From Streptomyces sp. NBC_00461 (GTDB lineage Bacteria; Actinomycetota; Actinomycetes; Streptomycetales; Streptomycetaceae): DNA of 64,000 nucleotides. The position numbers were made by a program, and so were the translations under genes. Where the stretch lies: assembly GCF_036013935.1 (NCBI RefSeq), contig NZ_CP107902.1, positions 3,753,001-3,817,000 on the forward strand, in the 5' to 3' direction. The notes under the pieces were generated by a model. The model ran no database searches, was not told the origin of the DNA, and was given only the letters and a program-made list of their open reading frames with translations. Positions 52,051 to 61,195 of this stretch are shown here, in pieces; position 1 is the first letter of the stretch, and every line of letters starts with the position of its first letter.

Positions 52051-52220
52051 GCAAGGGAAAGGAACCAGGCCTCTTTGCCGACCGTCCGTTGATGACCATA
52101 CGCGTCTCTCGTGATGCCGGGCGGACCTGGGGATCTGAGCGGGCCATCTTCCCTACGGATGATCTGGCCCCCCTGGTCACCACGGAATGGCCTCCGTGCG
52201 AGTGCCCGCGCTGTACGTGA
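52047..52220 (+). CDS. 57-residue small protein ending in CECPRC motif
   Basis: Reads MSKGKEPGLFADRPLMTIRV onward and ends WPPCECPRCT. This C-terminal pattern is familiar from short Streptomyces proteins found with XRE-DUF5753 genes. ATG overlaps the previous stop by four bases. Below the usual ORF-length cut-off, so easily missed. Confidence 0.65.
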   Translation: MSKGKEPGLFADRPLMTIRVSRDAGRTWGSERAIFPTDDLAPLVTTEWPPCECPRCT

Positions 52221-52333
52221 CGCCGGGTGCCCTTCAAACACGAGGCGCTGGCTTCACCCCCATGGACTCCCGCTCTGTACGGGGCGGCGGCGGTCGGCAC
52301 TGGCCGCGACAGTTGAACAGAAAGGTGCCGTAA

Positions 52334-52558
52334 ATGCTGGACGGAAGCGATCTGTACGGGCTGGACATCAATGGGGCCTCCTTCGTGAAGGCATGCGGGG
52401 GGCCCTGCACGGAAGGGTGCGTGACCCTGGCCCGTATCGGCGACGATGCCTGGGCCTTGGGCGACAGCAAGCGGCCGGACGCGGAGCCGCTCCGGTTCAC
52501 CACGGAAGAGTTGGACTCGGCCGGCATCGACCCGGCGAGGTTCGGCCTGCCTGTCTGA
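52334..52558 (+). CDS. DUF397-like protein, module 3
   Basis: 74 residues: MLDGSDLYGLDINGASFVKA then a Cys pair (CGGPCTEGCV) and LGDSKRPDAEPLRFTTEE. This is the DUF397 pattern (residues preceding a conserved DSK). ATG at 52334 after GGTG. Begins the third regulator-like module. Confidence 0.78.
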   Translation: MLDGSDLYGLDINGASFVKACGGPCTEGCVTLARIGDDAWALGDSKRPDAEPLRFTTEELDSAGIDPARFGLPV

Positions 52559-52648
52559 CCAACTCTCCCCTCCCCAACCGGTCCCGCTTCCACTGAAGGA
52601 ACCGGGACCGGTTTCCCCTCGATCTCCGACACCAGATGGGGACGACCG

Positions 52649-53116
52649 GTGCACCATCACGGATATCTATGGGCAGGCCCGAAAGAACGCTTCGACAATG
52701 AAGCACTGCGGCGCCCTCCACATCCTGAACCTCCCCCGACCGGGGGCAAGCCGGAAGCGGTCCAGCGCTATCGCGAAGTGGCGGCAGGGTTCCAGACCGT
52801 GGACCTTCCACCTCTGGAAACGGCGTACTGGCTCGTCAAACCGCGTGCTTTGGTTCGCGGCACATGGCATGAGGCCAAAGAGGCTGCGGCCTGGCTCGCC
52901 GAGACCTTGGCCGAGTACGCGTTCCGTTTCGCTTCAGAGGCGGACCGCGACGTCGCCCGTCTGGCTTCCCTCGTCAACTCCGCTGCTGCGAGGTTGAATT
53001 CAGGAGCCGACGTCGCCTTCGGTTACTACCTCGAACGACCCTCGTATCTGTCGCTCGCAGTAGTGACCTGCTCTCCAAACCGCTCGATGCCCGAACTGCC
53101 CTGCCCAGTACGGTAA
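52649..53116 (+). CDS. hypothetical protein between DUF397-like and DUF5753 genes
   Basis: 155 residues from GTG 52649 (GGGGA upstream). N-terminus is polar and Pro-rich; the middle (TAYWLVKPRALVRGTWHEAKEAAAWLAETLAEYAF region) is helical and rich in Trp and Ala. No domain recognised. Position suggests membership of the third module. Confidence 0.6.
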   Translation: MHHHGYLWAGPKERFDNEALRRPPHPEPPPTGGKPEAVQRYREVAAGFQTVDLPPLETAYWLVKPRALVRGTWHEAKEAAAWLAETLAEYAFRFASEADRDVARLASLVNSAAARLNSGADVAFGYYLERPSYLSLAVVTCSPNRSMPELPCPVR

Positions 53117-53201
53117 CTGGGGCTCCAAGGGGGCCTGCGCCCGGGTACTTCAGTGTGCGGCGTACGCCCACCGACGCACTCTGCCCAAAGGAAGGAACTC
53201 A

Positions 53202-53807
53202 ATGACAAGCTCGATCCCGTGGCAACAGCGGCTGTCCACCGGTACGGAAGACATTCAGGACGAGGTGATCCGCTGGTACCAACAGACCCGGCACGGCAAG
53301 TCGTACGTCCCCGAAATGATCTGGGGCACGCTTCAGACCGAGGCGTACGCGGCCGTGATCCTCGGTCGAGTCGTCGCGTTTCTCGGCGTCCCGGACGACG
53401 TACCCGCGGGGGTGGCGAAGCGGATGGAGCGCCAACAGGTCCTGCACGACGGCGAGCACCACTACGACGTGATCCTCGGCGAACAAGCCTTGTACGCGAA
53501 CGTCGGGGGACCCAAGGTGATGAGCGAGCAGTTGGAACGACTCCTGCGCGATATCGACCTCCCCTCTCTTCGCCTGGGAATCGTGCCCGCCACCGCCGAA
53601 ATGAGCCTGGTTCCGAAACCCGGCTTCAGCCTGTACGACGGAGGCCGAGCCCACTACGAGCTCGTCTCCTCCAGCGTGGACATCACCGACCCTGCGGAAC
53701 TCGCCCTTCATCACCGGGCATTCGACGCCATCAGCGACGCAGCGCACTACGGCGACGCCGCCAAGGAGCTGATCAACAAGGCCCTGGCGTTCTGGAGCAA
53801 CGCGTAG
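53202..53807 (+). CDS. DUF5753 protein lacking the HTH, module 3
   Basis: 201 residues consisting only of the DUF5753 domain (TGTEDIQDEVIRWYQQTRHG, LGTLQTEAYA-like WGTLQTEAYAAVI, LRLGIVPATAEMSL). It starts with ATG 53202 and GGAAGG upstream, immediately after the hypothetical gene. The N-terminal HTH present in modules 1 and 2 is missing. This may be a decayed or specialised regulator that cannot bind DNA alone. Confidence 0.78.
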   Translation: MTSSIPWQQRLSTGTEDIQDEVIRWYQQTRHGKSYVPEMIWGTLQTEAYAAVILGRVVAFLGVPDDVPAGVAKRMERQQVLHDGEHHYDVILGEQALYANVGGPKVMSEQLERLLRDIDLPSLRLGIVPATAEMSLVPKPGFSLYDGGRAHYELVSSSVDITDPAELALHHRAFDAISDAAHYGDAAKELINKALAFWSNA

Positions 53808-53860
53808 GAGAAGGCGAACGCGTCCGTTCGTGCGCCGCGCGGTGCCGATACCTTCGGCGA

Positions 53861-54280
53861 ATGGACCGAAATGCCCTTATTCAGTACGTCCGCGCCCGTC
53901 GGCTCGCCGTCCTGGCCACCCTCTCCGCCGACGGGCATCCGCAGGCCGCGGTGGTCGGGATCGCGGCCACCGATGCGGGCGATCTCGTCTTCGATACGAC
54001 GCGGGGTTCCCGAAAGTTCGCCAACCTCAGTCGGCAGCCGCGCGTCGCGCTGGTCGTCGGGGTCGACTGGGGAGACGAGCAGACCGTTCAACTCGAAGGC
54101 ACCGCAGCCGAGATCCCCCAGGACGACCCGGCCGTGGCCGCGTACTACGACCAGATCCCGACCGGGCCGGAACGGGCCGTGTGGCCGGACATCGTCTACG
54201 TCCGGGTACGGCCGGACTGGGGGCGCCACAGCGACTACCGCCCCGGCAGTTTCGGAGTGCAGGAGATCCCGCTGGCCTGA
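53861..54280 (+). CDS. PPOX-fold (pyridoxamine 5-phosphate oxidase-like) protein
   Basis: 139 residues, flavin- or F420-binding split-barrel: LATLSADGHPQAAVVGI, GDLVFDTTRGSRKFANL and VALVVGVDW. Many actinobacterial members use F420. ATG at 53861. It is the first non-regulator gene right of the island and transcribed the same way. Confidence 0.82.
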   Translation: MDRNALIQYVRARRLAVLATLSADGHPQAAVVGIAATDAGDLVFDTTRGSRKFANLSRQPRVALVVGVDWGDEQTVQLEGTAAEIPQDDPAVAAYYDQIPTGPERAVWPDIVYVRVRPDWGRHSDYRPGSFGVQEIPLA

Positions 54281-54416
54281 GAGGAGGCGTGGGGCCAGAT
54301 CGCCCCATTCGCCCACGTGACCGGCCAAACTTGACACTCCTCGACTCAGGTTCGGGCCGGCCGTTGCCGGGAGGGTTAGCCTCGGGGCAGATCAGTCAAA
54401 GCGGTAGGAGGCAGAC

Positions 54417-54719
54417 ATGGCCAGGGTTCCCAGCGCGGTGGTCGCCGCGGGTGGGCTCGTCGGTGGGTACGGCGTGGCCCGCTGGACGAAGAAGCGGCAG
54501 CTGGGCGGGGTCGTGCTGGCCGTCGCGGGAGCCACGGCCGCGACGCGGTGGCGGCAGCAGGCCGGCGGGAAGGCGGCCGGGGCGCTGACGGCCGCGTATG
54601 TCGCCGCCTTCGGGGCGTCCCATCCGCTGGCCAAGAAGGTGGGCTCCTGGCCCGCCGTGTTCGGGGTGGCCGGTGCGGTGGCGCTGGCGTCCTGGGCCGT
54701 CGCCGACCGGCACGCGTAG
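54417..54719 (+). CDS. small membrane protein
   Basis: 100 residues with three hydrophobic stretches separated by short basic/polar loops, starting MARVPSAVVAAGGLVGGYG. ATG at 54417 after AGGAGG. No recognised domain; Streptomyces homologs are annotated only as hypothetical. Confidence 0.7.
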   Translation: MARVPSAVVAAGGLVGGYGVARWTKKRQLGGVVLAVAGATAATRWRQQAGGKAAGALTAAYVAAFGASHPLAKKVGSWPAVFGVAGAVALASWAVADRHA

Positions 54720-54843
54720 CGCTCACGCGTGGAACGCCGGCGTAGAAACTCACTCGTAAGCCGGCACGGGGCGCACACCTCGACGTGCGGAATGGGTCCC
54801 CCCAGTTTGTGTTATCGGGGCGGGTCCCGCCCGTCTCCTGGGC

Positions 54844-56322
54844 ATGCATGCGACACGACAGATCAGCCGCCGCACCATGCTCAAGGCCACGGGCGCCGCA
54901 GCCGGGACCGTCGGGGTCGGGGCGGGCGTCGGTGCGGCCCCCGCAGCGGCCGCCGGTACGTCCTTCGCGCACCCGGGGCTGCTGCACACCGGCGCCGACC
55001 TGGCCCGTATGGCCGCCAAGGTGAAGGCCGGCGCGTCCCCCTACACCGCCGGGTACGCGAAGCTGACCGCCAACCGGCATGCGCAGAGCGGCTGGACGGC
55101 CAATCCGCAGGCCGTCGTCTACCGCGGCGGGGCGGCTCCGCAGAACTACCCGACCCTCTACAACGACATCCACGCCGCGTACCAGAACGCCCTGCGCTAC
55201 CACGTCAGCGGCGACAGCGCCCACGCCGACACCGCCGTCGCGATCCTCAACGCCTGGTCGGCCAGGCTGACGGCGGTCCAGGGGTCCGCCGACCGGTTCC
55301 TCCTGGCCGGACTCCAGGGCTACCAGGCCGCCAACGCCGCCGAACTCGTGCGCGACCACGGTGACTTCGACCTCGGCCGCTTCCAGGAGATGCAGAGCAA
55401 GGTCTTCGGCAAGGTCAGCGACAACTTCCTGGCCCAGCACAACGGCGCCTTCACCTCCAACTACTGGCCCAACTGGGACCTCGCCAACATGGCCTGCGTC
55501 CTGGCCACCGGCATCTTCTGCGACGACAAGGCCCAGGTCACCCGCGCCGTCGACTACTTCAAGCACGGAGCGGGACTCGGGGCCGTCAAGAACGCCATCC
55601 CCGTCGTGTACGACGACGGGCTCGCGGAGTGGCTGGAGGCCGGCCGGGACCAGGGGCACTCGCTGCTCGGCGTCGGGCTGATGGGCACCTTCTGCGAGAT
55701 GGCCTGGAACCAGGGGATCGACCTCTACGGCTACGACGACAACCGCTTCCTCAAGGGCGCGCAGTACGTGGCCAAGTGGAGCATGGGCGGGAAGGTGTCG
55801 TACACCGCCAACACCCGCAGGAAGGGCGCGCCCGGCGTCTGGTCCGGCAGCGAGACCGCCGCCGCCGCGGCCGGGGTGGACCCGAACTTCCAGCGGCCGA
55901 TCTGGGCGATGATCGCCAACCACTACACGAAGCGGCGCGGGCTGTCCGCGACCTACCTCACGCAGATCGCCGCCAAGTCCGCGCCCGAGGGCGGCGGCGG
56001 GGACTTCGGGCCCAACAGCGGTGGATACGACCAACTCGGCTTCGGGACACTGGCGTTCACGCGCGACAAGTCGTCGACCCCTACGCCCGCGCCGAAGCCC
56101 GGCGCTTCCGGCTCGGCCCCGGCATCCGGTGGCGGCTCCGGCCCGCGGCCGCAGACCGCGGCGACCGCTTCGGCCTCCGTGTCCCCGGCCGCCGGCGGCG
56201 ACCTTGCCGCGACCGGCTCCGAGGACGTCCTCGGGTGGGCCGCCGCCGGAGTCACCGCCGTCGCCGGTGGGCTGCTCCTGCTGCGACGCCGTGACCGGGT
56301 CCTGCGGGACGGCGCTCAGTAG
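54844..56322 (+). CDS. alginate-lyase-family protein with LAATG wall-sorting signal
   Basis: 492 residues. Tat signal (SRRTMLKATGAAAG) followed by an alpha-helical toroid typical of alginate-lyase/PL families (NYWPNWDLANMACVLATG, and QGHSLLGVGLMGTFCEMAW). After a Pro/Ser/Ala linker comes LAATG (454-458), a hydrophobic helix and a basic tail, a sorting signal of class E type. So this glycan lyase is likely anchored in the wall. ATG at 54844. Convergent with the sugar transporter gene. Confidence 0.85.
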   Translation: MHATRQISRRTMLKATGAAAGTVGVGAGVGAAPAAAAGTSFAHPGLLHTGADLARMAAKVKAGASPYTAGYAKLTANRHAQSGWTANPQAVVYRGGAAPQNYPTLYNDIHAAYQNALRYHVSGDSAHADTAVAILNAWSARLTAVQGSADRFLLAGLQGYQAANAAELVRDHGDFDLGRFQEMQSKVFGKVSDNFLAQHNGAFTSNYWPNWDLANMACVLATGIFCDDKAQVTRAVDYFKHGAGLGAVKNAIPVVYDDGLAEWLEAGRDQGHSLLGVGLMGTFCEMAWNQGIDLYGYDDNRFLKGAQYVAKWSMGGKVSYTANTRRKGAPGVWSGSETAAAAAGVDPNFQRPIWAMIANHYTKRRGLSATYLTQIAAKSAPEGGGGDFGPNSGGYDQLGFGTLAFTRDKSSTPTPAPKPGASGSAPASGGGSGPRPQTAATASASVSPAAGGDLAATGSEDVLGWAAAGVTAVAGGLLLLRRRDRVLRDGAQ

Positions 56323-56445
56323 GAAGGGAGCAGGAGGGGAGCAGGAGGGGAGCTGGAGCCGAGTCGCAGGCTTGCATGTCGGCTCACTGCACGACCGCTG
56401 CTCATGCACGGCTGGCCGAGGCCGGGCCCGGCCGTCAGGCCACGT

Positions 56446-57984
56446 CTACGCCGTGGCCGTCCGCGACCGGTCCCGCCCCTCCTTCGCCGACCGCCCCTCC
56501 TTCGCCGACCGCGCCCGCTCGCTCACCGCCGAGGCCGCTGCCGTGAGCGGCTTCGCGATGTCCTCCAGGGAGCGGCGTTCCGCGCGTACGGCCAGGAATG
56601 CCGCCACCAGGCCGGCCGCGCACATCAGGCCCGCGCCGATCTGGAAGGCGAGGACCGTGTCGCCGACCTTGCCGGTTCCGGTGAGGTCGGCGAACAGCAG
56701 CGGGCCGCTGATGCCGCCGGCCGCGGTGCCGAGAGCGTAGAAGAAGGCGATGGACATGGCGCGCGTCTCCATCGGGAAGACCTCGGAGACCGTCAGGTAG
56801 GCGCTGGACGCGCCCGCGGACGCGAAGAACAGGACGGCGCACCAACAGGCCGTCATCGTCGTCGCGGTCAGCGAGCCGCGGTCGAACAGCCAGGCCGTAC
56901 CGAACAGGAGCAGCCCCGACAGCAGGTACGTCGACGAGATCATCACCCGGCGGCCCACCGTGTCGAAGAGCTTGCCCAGCAGGAGCGGGCCACAGAAGTT
57001 GCCCACCGCGACGACCGCGAAGTAGTAGCCCGTGTTGCCCGTCGGGACATCGAAGAACTGGGTCAGGATCGCGCCGAAGCCGAAGGTGATCGCGTTGTAG
57101 AGGAAGGCCTGGCCGATGAAGAGGGAGAAGCCGAGGATCGACCGCTTGCGGTAGGTCGAGAAGACCGTGCGGGCGATCTCCAGGAAGCCGATGCTCTTGC
57201 GCTGGTGGATGGTGATCTCGGACTCGGGTTCGCCGAGCCGTTCCCCCGTCTCCGACTCGACCTTCTGCTCGATGGAGGAGACGATCCGTTCCGCCTCCTG
57301 CTCCCTGCCGTGGATCAGCAGCCAGCGTGGGCTCTCCGGGACGTGGCGTCGTACGAGAAGGATCACCAGGGCGAGCACGGCGCCGAGTGCGAACGTCAGT
57401 CGCCAGCCCACGTTCTTGGGCAGGATCGCCTCGTTGAGCGCGACGATCGACAGCAGTGAGCCGAAGACCGCGCCCACCCAGAAGCTGCCGTTGATGGCGA
57501 GGTCCACGCGGCCGCGGTACTTCGCCGGGATCAGCTCGTCGATCGCGGAGTTGATGGCCGCGTACTCGCCGCCGATGCCGAAGCCGGTCAGGAAGCGGAA
57601 GGCGAAGAACCACCAGGTCGAGAAGGAGACGGCGGTCAGCGCGGTGGCCGCCAGGTACACGACCAGCGTGATCATGAAGAGTTTCTTCCGGCCGAAGCGG
57701 TCGGTCAGGCGGCCCCAGAAGAGGGCGCCGATGCAGGCGCCGGCCACGTAGAGCGCGGCTGCGAGGCCGGTGATCTGGCCTGAGGTGATCGGCAGTCCGC
57801 TGCCGGGCTCGGACAGGCGGCCCGCGATGTTGCCGACGACGGTGACCTCCAGGCCGTCGAGGATCCACACGGTGCCGAGGCCGATCACGATGGTCCAGTG
57901 CCAGCGCGACCACGGGAGGCGGTCCAGGCGGGCGGGTATGCGGCTGGTGATCGTGGCGCTGCCGCTGGGCTGGGCGGTGGGCAT
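56446..57984 (-). CDS. MFS sugar-porter-type transporter
   Basis: 512 residues and 12 helices, with sugar-porter signatures: GRLTDRFGRKKLFM in loop 2-3, RFLTGFGIGGEYAAINSAIDEL in the middle and PESPRWLL after helix 6. Its C-terminus has a SAKEGR duplication. Substrate is unknown, and a sugar acid or aromatic acid is likely given SP/AAHS resemblance. ATG at 57984 with GGAGGGAG. Convergent with the lyase gene. Confidence 0.83.
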   Translation of the reverse strand: MPTAQPSGSATITSRIPARLDRLPWSRWHWTIVIGLGTVWILDGLEVTVVGNIAGRLSEPGSGLPITSGQITGLAAALYVAGACIGALFWGRLTDRFGRKKLFMITLVVYLAATALTAVSFSTWWFFAFRFLTGFGIGGEYAAINSAIDELIPAKYRGRVDLAINGSFWVGAVFGSLLSIVALNEAILPKNVGWRLTFALGAVLALVILLVRRHVPESPRWLLIHGREQEAERIVSSIEQKVESETGERLGEPESEITIHQRKSIGFLEIARTVFSTYRKRSILGFSLFIGQAFLYNAITFGFGAILTQFFDVPTGNTGYYFAVVAVGNFCGPLLLGKLFDTVGRRVMISSTYLLSGLLLFGTAWLFDRGSLTATTMTACWCAVLFFASAGASSAYLTVSEVFPMETRAMSIAFFYALGTAAGGISGPLLFADLTGTGKVGDTVLAFQIGAGLMCAAGLVAAFLAVRAERRSLEDIAKPLTAAASAVSERARSAKEGRSAKEGRDRSRTATA

Positions 57985-58140
57985 GGGCTCCCTCCTCATT
58001 GAGCGAACCCGTGCCGGGTATCCCCGACCGGCGGCCCTACGCCCCGGCGTTGATGAGTCACCCAGCGTTGGTGCCGCCCTCGCTGGGGGCTACCGCCCCC
58101 GGGCCCCCGCTTCGGCCTGAACGGCCTCGTCCTCAAACGC

Positions 58141-58198
58141 CGGACGGGCCGGCTGATGTCGGCCGACGCCGGACGGGCCGGCTGATGTCGGCCGACGC
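58141..58198. repeat. 29-bp direct duplication within a dispersed repeat
   Basis: Two adjoining perfect 29-base copies (start cggacgggccggctgatgtc) at 58141-58169 and 58170-58198, preceded by the cctcaaacg arm also found in the 3603-3650 hairpin. Lies just beyond the DUF445 stop and is probably a remodelled terminator repeat. Confidence 0.8.
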
Positions 58199-58212
58199 CG
58201 AGAAGTGCGCCC

Positions 58213-59580
58213 CTACGCCCCCAGCACCCGCGTCACCGTATAGATCAACAACCCCGCCAGCGAACCCACCACCGTGCCGTTGATCCGGATGAACTGCAGG
58301 TCGCGGCCGATGTGGGCCTCGATCTTGCGGGTGGTGTGTTCGGCGTCCCAGCCGGCCACCGTGTCCGTGATCAGGGAGGTGATCTCCTTGCGGTAGGTGG
58401 TGACCACGTACACCGCCGCGCCCTCCACCCAGCCGTCGACCTTCGCCTGCAGCTTGGGTTCGACCGCCATCCGCGCCCCCAGCGACAGCAGCGAGGCCCG
58501 CACACGCAGTCGCAGCTCGCTGCGTTCGTCCTCCGCCGCCGAGACGATCATGGAGCGTACGGCGGTCCAGGCGGAGGCGATCAGGTCCTGGACCTCGCCG
58601 CGGCCCAGCACCTCGCCCTTGAGGCGCTCCACTCGCGCGCGGGTGTCCGTGTCGGACTGCAGGTCGGAGGCGAAGTCGGTGAGGAAGCGGTCGAGGGCGC
58701 CGCGGGCCGGATGGGAGGGCATGTCGCGCATCTCGGTGACGAAGCGCAGCAGTTCCTTGTAGACGCGCTCGCCGACCTTCTTGTCGACGAACCGCGGGGT
58801 CCAGCCGGGGGCGCCGCCCTGCACCGCGTCCATGATCTCCGCGTCGTGCCACACGAGCCAGTCGTGCGCCCGCGTGACGATGAGGTCGACGACCCGTCTG
58901 TGGCCGCCGTCCGCGACGATCTTGTCCAGCATCTTCCCGATGCCGGGCGCGATCTCCTGGGCGTCGGCCCGGCGGGTGATGGCCTCGCCGACGACCGCCT
59001 GCACGTCGGAGTCGCGCAGGACGGTGAGGGCGCCCCGCAGCGCGGCCGACAGCTCGGCGGTCACCCGGTCCGCATGCTCGGGATCCGCCAGCCACGCGCC
59101 GAGCCGGCTGCCGATGCCGACGGCGCGCAGCCGCTGTCGTACGACGTCCCCGGAGAGGAAGTTCTCGCCGACGAACTCGCCCAGTGACACCCCCAGCTGG
59201 TCCTTCTTGGTCGGGATGATCGCGGTGTGCGGGATCGGCAGGCCCATGGGACGGCGGAAGAGGGCCGTGACGGCGAACCAGTCGGCGAGCGCGCCGACCA
59301 TGCCGGCCTCGGCGGCGGCGGCGACATAGGACGCCCAGGCGCCGGCACCGGAGTTGTCCGCCCACTTGGCGAGGACGTACACCAGCGCCACGAACACCAG
59401 CAGCCCGGTCGCCGTGAGCTTCATGCGGCGCACTCCGCGCTGCTTCTCCTCGTCGGCGGCGCTGAAGGTCGTCATCGTGCGTGCGGCCGCCGCGGGGGCG
59501 GTGCGGTTACCCGATCCGCCCGGCCGGGAATGCTGAACCACGTCGCCGCCACCCGCTTCATCCGGATTCGTGCGTTCCAT
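58213..59580 (-). CDS. DUF445 membrane protein
   Basis: 455 residues. One hydrophobic helix near the N-terminus and one at the C-terminus (GSLAGLLIYTV) bracket a long helical domain with the DUF445 starts (GALADWFAVTALFRRPMGLPIPHTAI). Bacterial members (YheB/YjiN-like) are of unknown function. ATG at 59580 with GGTGGAG; frame is open further upstream. Confidence 0.82.
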   Translation of the reverse strand: MERTNPDEAGGGDVVQHSRPGGSGNRTAPAAAARTMTTFSAADEEKQRGVRRMKLTATGLLVFVALVYVLAKWADNSGAGAWASYVAAAAEAGMVGALADWFAVTALFRRPMGLPIPHTAIIPTKKDQLGVSLGEFVGENFLSGDVVRQRLRAVGIGSRLGAWLADPEHADRVTAELSAALRGALTVLRDSDVQAVVGEAITRRADAQEIAPGIGKMLDKIVADGGHRRVVDLIVTRAHDWLVWHDAEIMDAVQGGAPGWTPRFVDKKVGERVYKELLRFVTEMRDMPSHPARGALDRFLTDFASDLQSDTDTRARVERLKGEVLGRGEVQDLIASAWTAVRSMIVSAAEDERSELRLRVRASLLSLGARMAVEPKLQAKVDGWVEGAAVYVVTTYRKEITSLITDTVAGWDAEHTTRKIEAHIGRDLQFIRINGTVVGSLAGLLIYTVTRVLGA

Positions 59581-59811
59581 CCACTCCACCCGTTCGTGAT
59601 CCCCTGCACACATTGTCCCTTCCTGACCGACTCCTGGAACGGAACAAGAGTTCCCGGCGTCTGTCGGAAGGGGAGAGCTGAGCGTGAACTCCGGCGGCCC
59701 AAAGGGCGGCCCACAGGGGGTCCTGTTCAACCACCCATCACCCCATGACGCATCATGGGATGATCACATCGGAGCCTCGGGCTCCCATTCGTCCGAGGAG
59801 ACCCGCACCGC

Positions 59812-61146
59812 ATGACCAAGCGTCATGGTTATGCCCTGCTTTCCGCGATCATCGCCGTGATCGTCGGCCTTTCCGCTGCGATATACGTCGGCGTCGCGGC
59901 CGGCGACGGCAACGCCGGCACCAACGCCCTCGACAAGGGCCGCGCCCGGCACAACTCCGCCGCCCCCGCCTCCACCGGCATCTGGGTCGGTTCCTGGTCC
60001 GCGTCCCCGGCGGGCGCCGAGCCCGGCACCGAGACGAGCGGCATGGCGGGGCGCTCGGTGCGCAACGTCGTGCACGCGAGCGTGGGCGGTACGAGTGCCC
60101 GTATCACGCTGTCCAATCTCTACGGCCAGTCGGCGCTGACCGTCACCCACGCCTCCATCGCCGTCGCCGTCGCCTCCGACACCGCGGCGGCGAGCGCCGA
60201 CACCATGCGGCGGCTGACCTTCGGCGGCAACACCGCGATCATCATCCCGGCCGGGCAGCAGGTGCTGAGCGACGCCGTCCGCATAGTCATCCCGCAGGGC
60301 AGCGACGTACTGGTCACCACGTACTCGCCCAGCCAGTCCGGCCCGGTCACCTATCACCAGCACGCCCGCCAGATCTCCTACGTCGCCGAGGGCGACCTCA
60401 CCGAGGACGTGACCGGCGCCGGGTACACCGAGCAGACGCCGTACTGGCGCTACCTGACCGCGCTGGACGTGCTGAGCAACGAGTCGGACGGCACCGTCGT
60501 CGCCTTCGGTGACTCCCTCACCGACGGCATAACGTCCACCCAGAACGCCAACCACCGCTGGACGGACATCCTTTCGGAGCGGCTGCGCACCGCGATCGAG
60601 TCCGGCCAGGACCTGCCGCGCTACAGCATCGTCAACCAGGGCATAAGCGGCAACCAGATCCTCGCGGGGGGCCTCGGCCGCCCGGCCGACAACCAGAGCG
60701 GTCTGCTGCGCTTCTCCCGTGACGCCCTCGCCCGTACGAACGTCAAGGTCGTCGTCATCGACCTCGGCGTCAACGACATCCTGCGCAACCCCCGGCTCGC
60801 CGACCCGGACAAGATCCTCGACGGCCTGCGCACCATGGTCGGCCAGGCCCACTCCCGCGGTATCAAGGTCATCGGCGCGACCCTGATGCCCTTCCAGGGC
60901 CACCGCGGCTACACCCCGGCCCGCGAGGCGGTACGGGAGGAGATCAACGCGGAGATCCGCTCCGGACGGGTCTACGACGCCGTGGTCGACTTCGACCGGG
61001 CGCTCCGGGACCCGTACGACCCGCGCAGGCTGCGCTCCGACTACGACTCCGGCGACCATCTCCACCCCAGCGACAAGGGATACGCGACGATGGCGCAGAT
61101 CTTCGACCTCAAGGGCCTGAAGGGCTCGGCGCCGGCCGAACTGTAG
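59812..61146 (+). CDS. SGNH/GDSL-type hydrolase, secreted
   Basis: 444 residues: membrane signal anchor at about 9-30, a beta-rich N-terminal domain, and an SGNH hydrolase domain with FGDSLTDG (nucleophile Ser), DLGVNDI and GDHLHPSDKG (Asp-His pair). Esterase or deacetylase of a surface or plant polysaccharide is plausible. ATG at 59812. Convergent with the DUF1707 gene. Confidence 0.87.
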   Translation: MTKRHGYALLSAIIAVIVGLSAAIYVGVAAGDGNAGTNALDKGRARHNSAAPASTGIWVGSWSASPAGAEPGTETSGMAGRSVRNVVHASVGGTSARITLSNLYGQSALTVTHASIAVAVASDTAAASADTMRRLTFGGNTAIIIPAGQQVLSDAVRIVIPQGSDVLVTTYSPSQSGPVTYHQHARQISYVAEGDLTEDVTGAGYTEQTPYWRYLTALDVLSNESDGTVVAFGDSLTDGITSTQNANHRWTDILSERLRTAIESGQDLPRYSIVNQGISGNQILAGGLGRPADNQSGLLRFSRDALARTNVKVVVIDLGVNDILRNPRLADPDKILDGLRTMVGQAHSRGIKVIGATLMPFQGHRGYTPAREAVREEINAEIRSGRVYDAVVDFDRALRDPYDPRRLRSDYDSGDHLHPSDKGYATMAQIFDLKGLKGSAPAEL

Positions 61147-61195
61147 GGGCCGAACGGTGAGGGCCCAACCGCAATGGCCGCGTGGGCGGTTCGGG

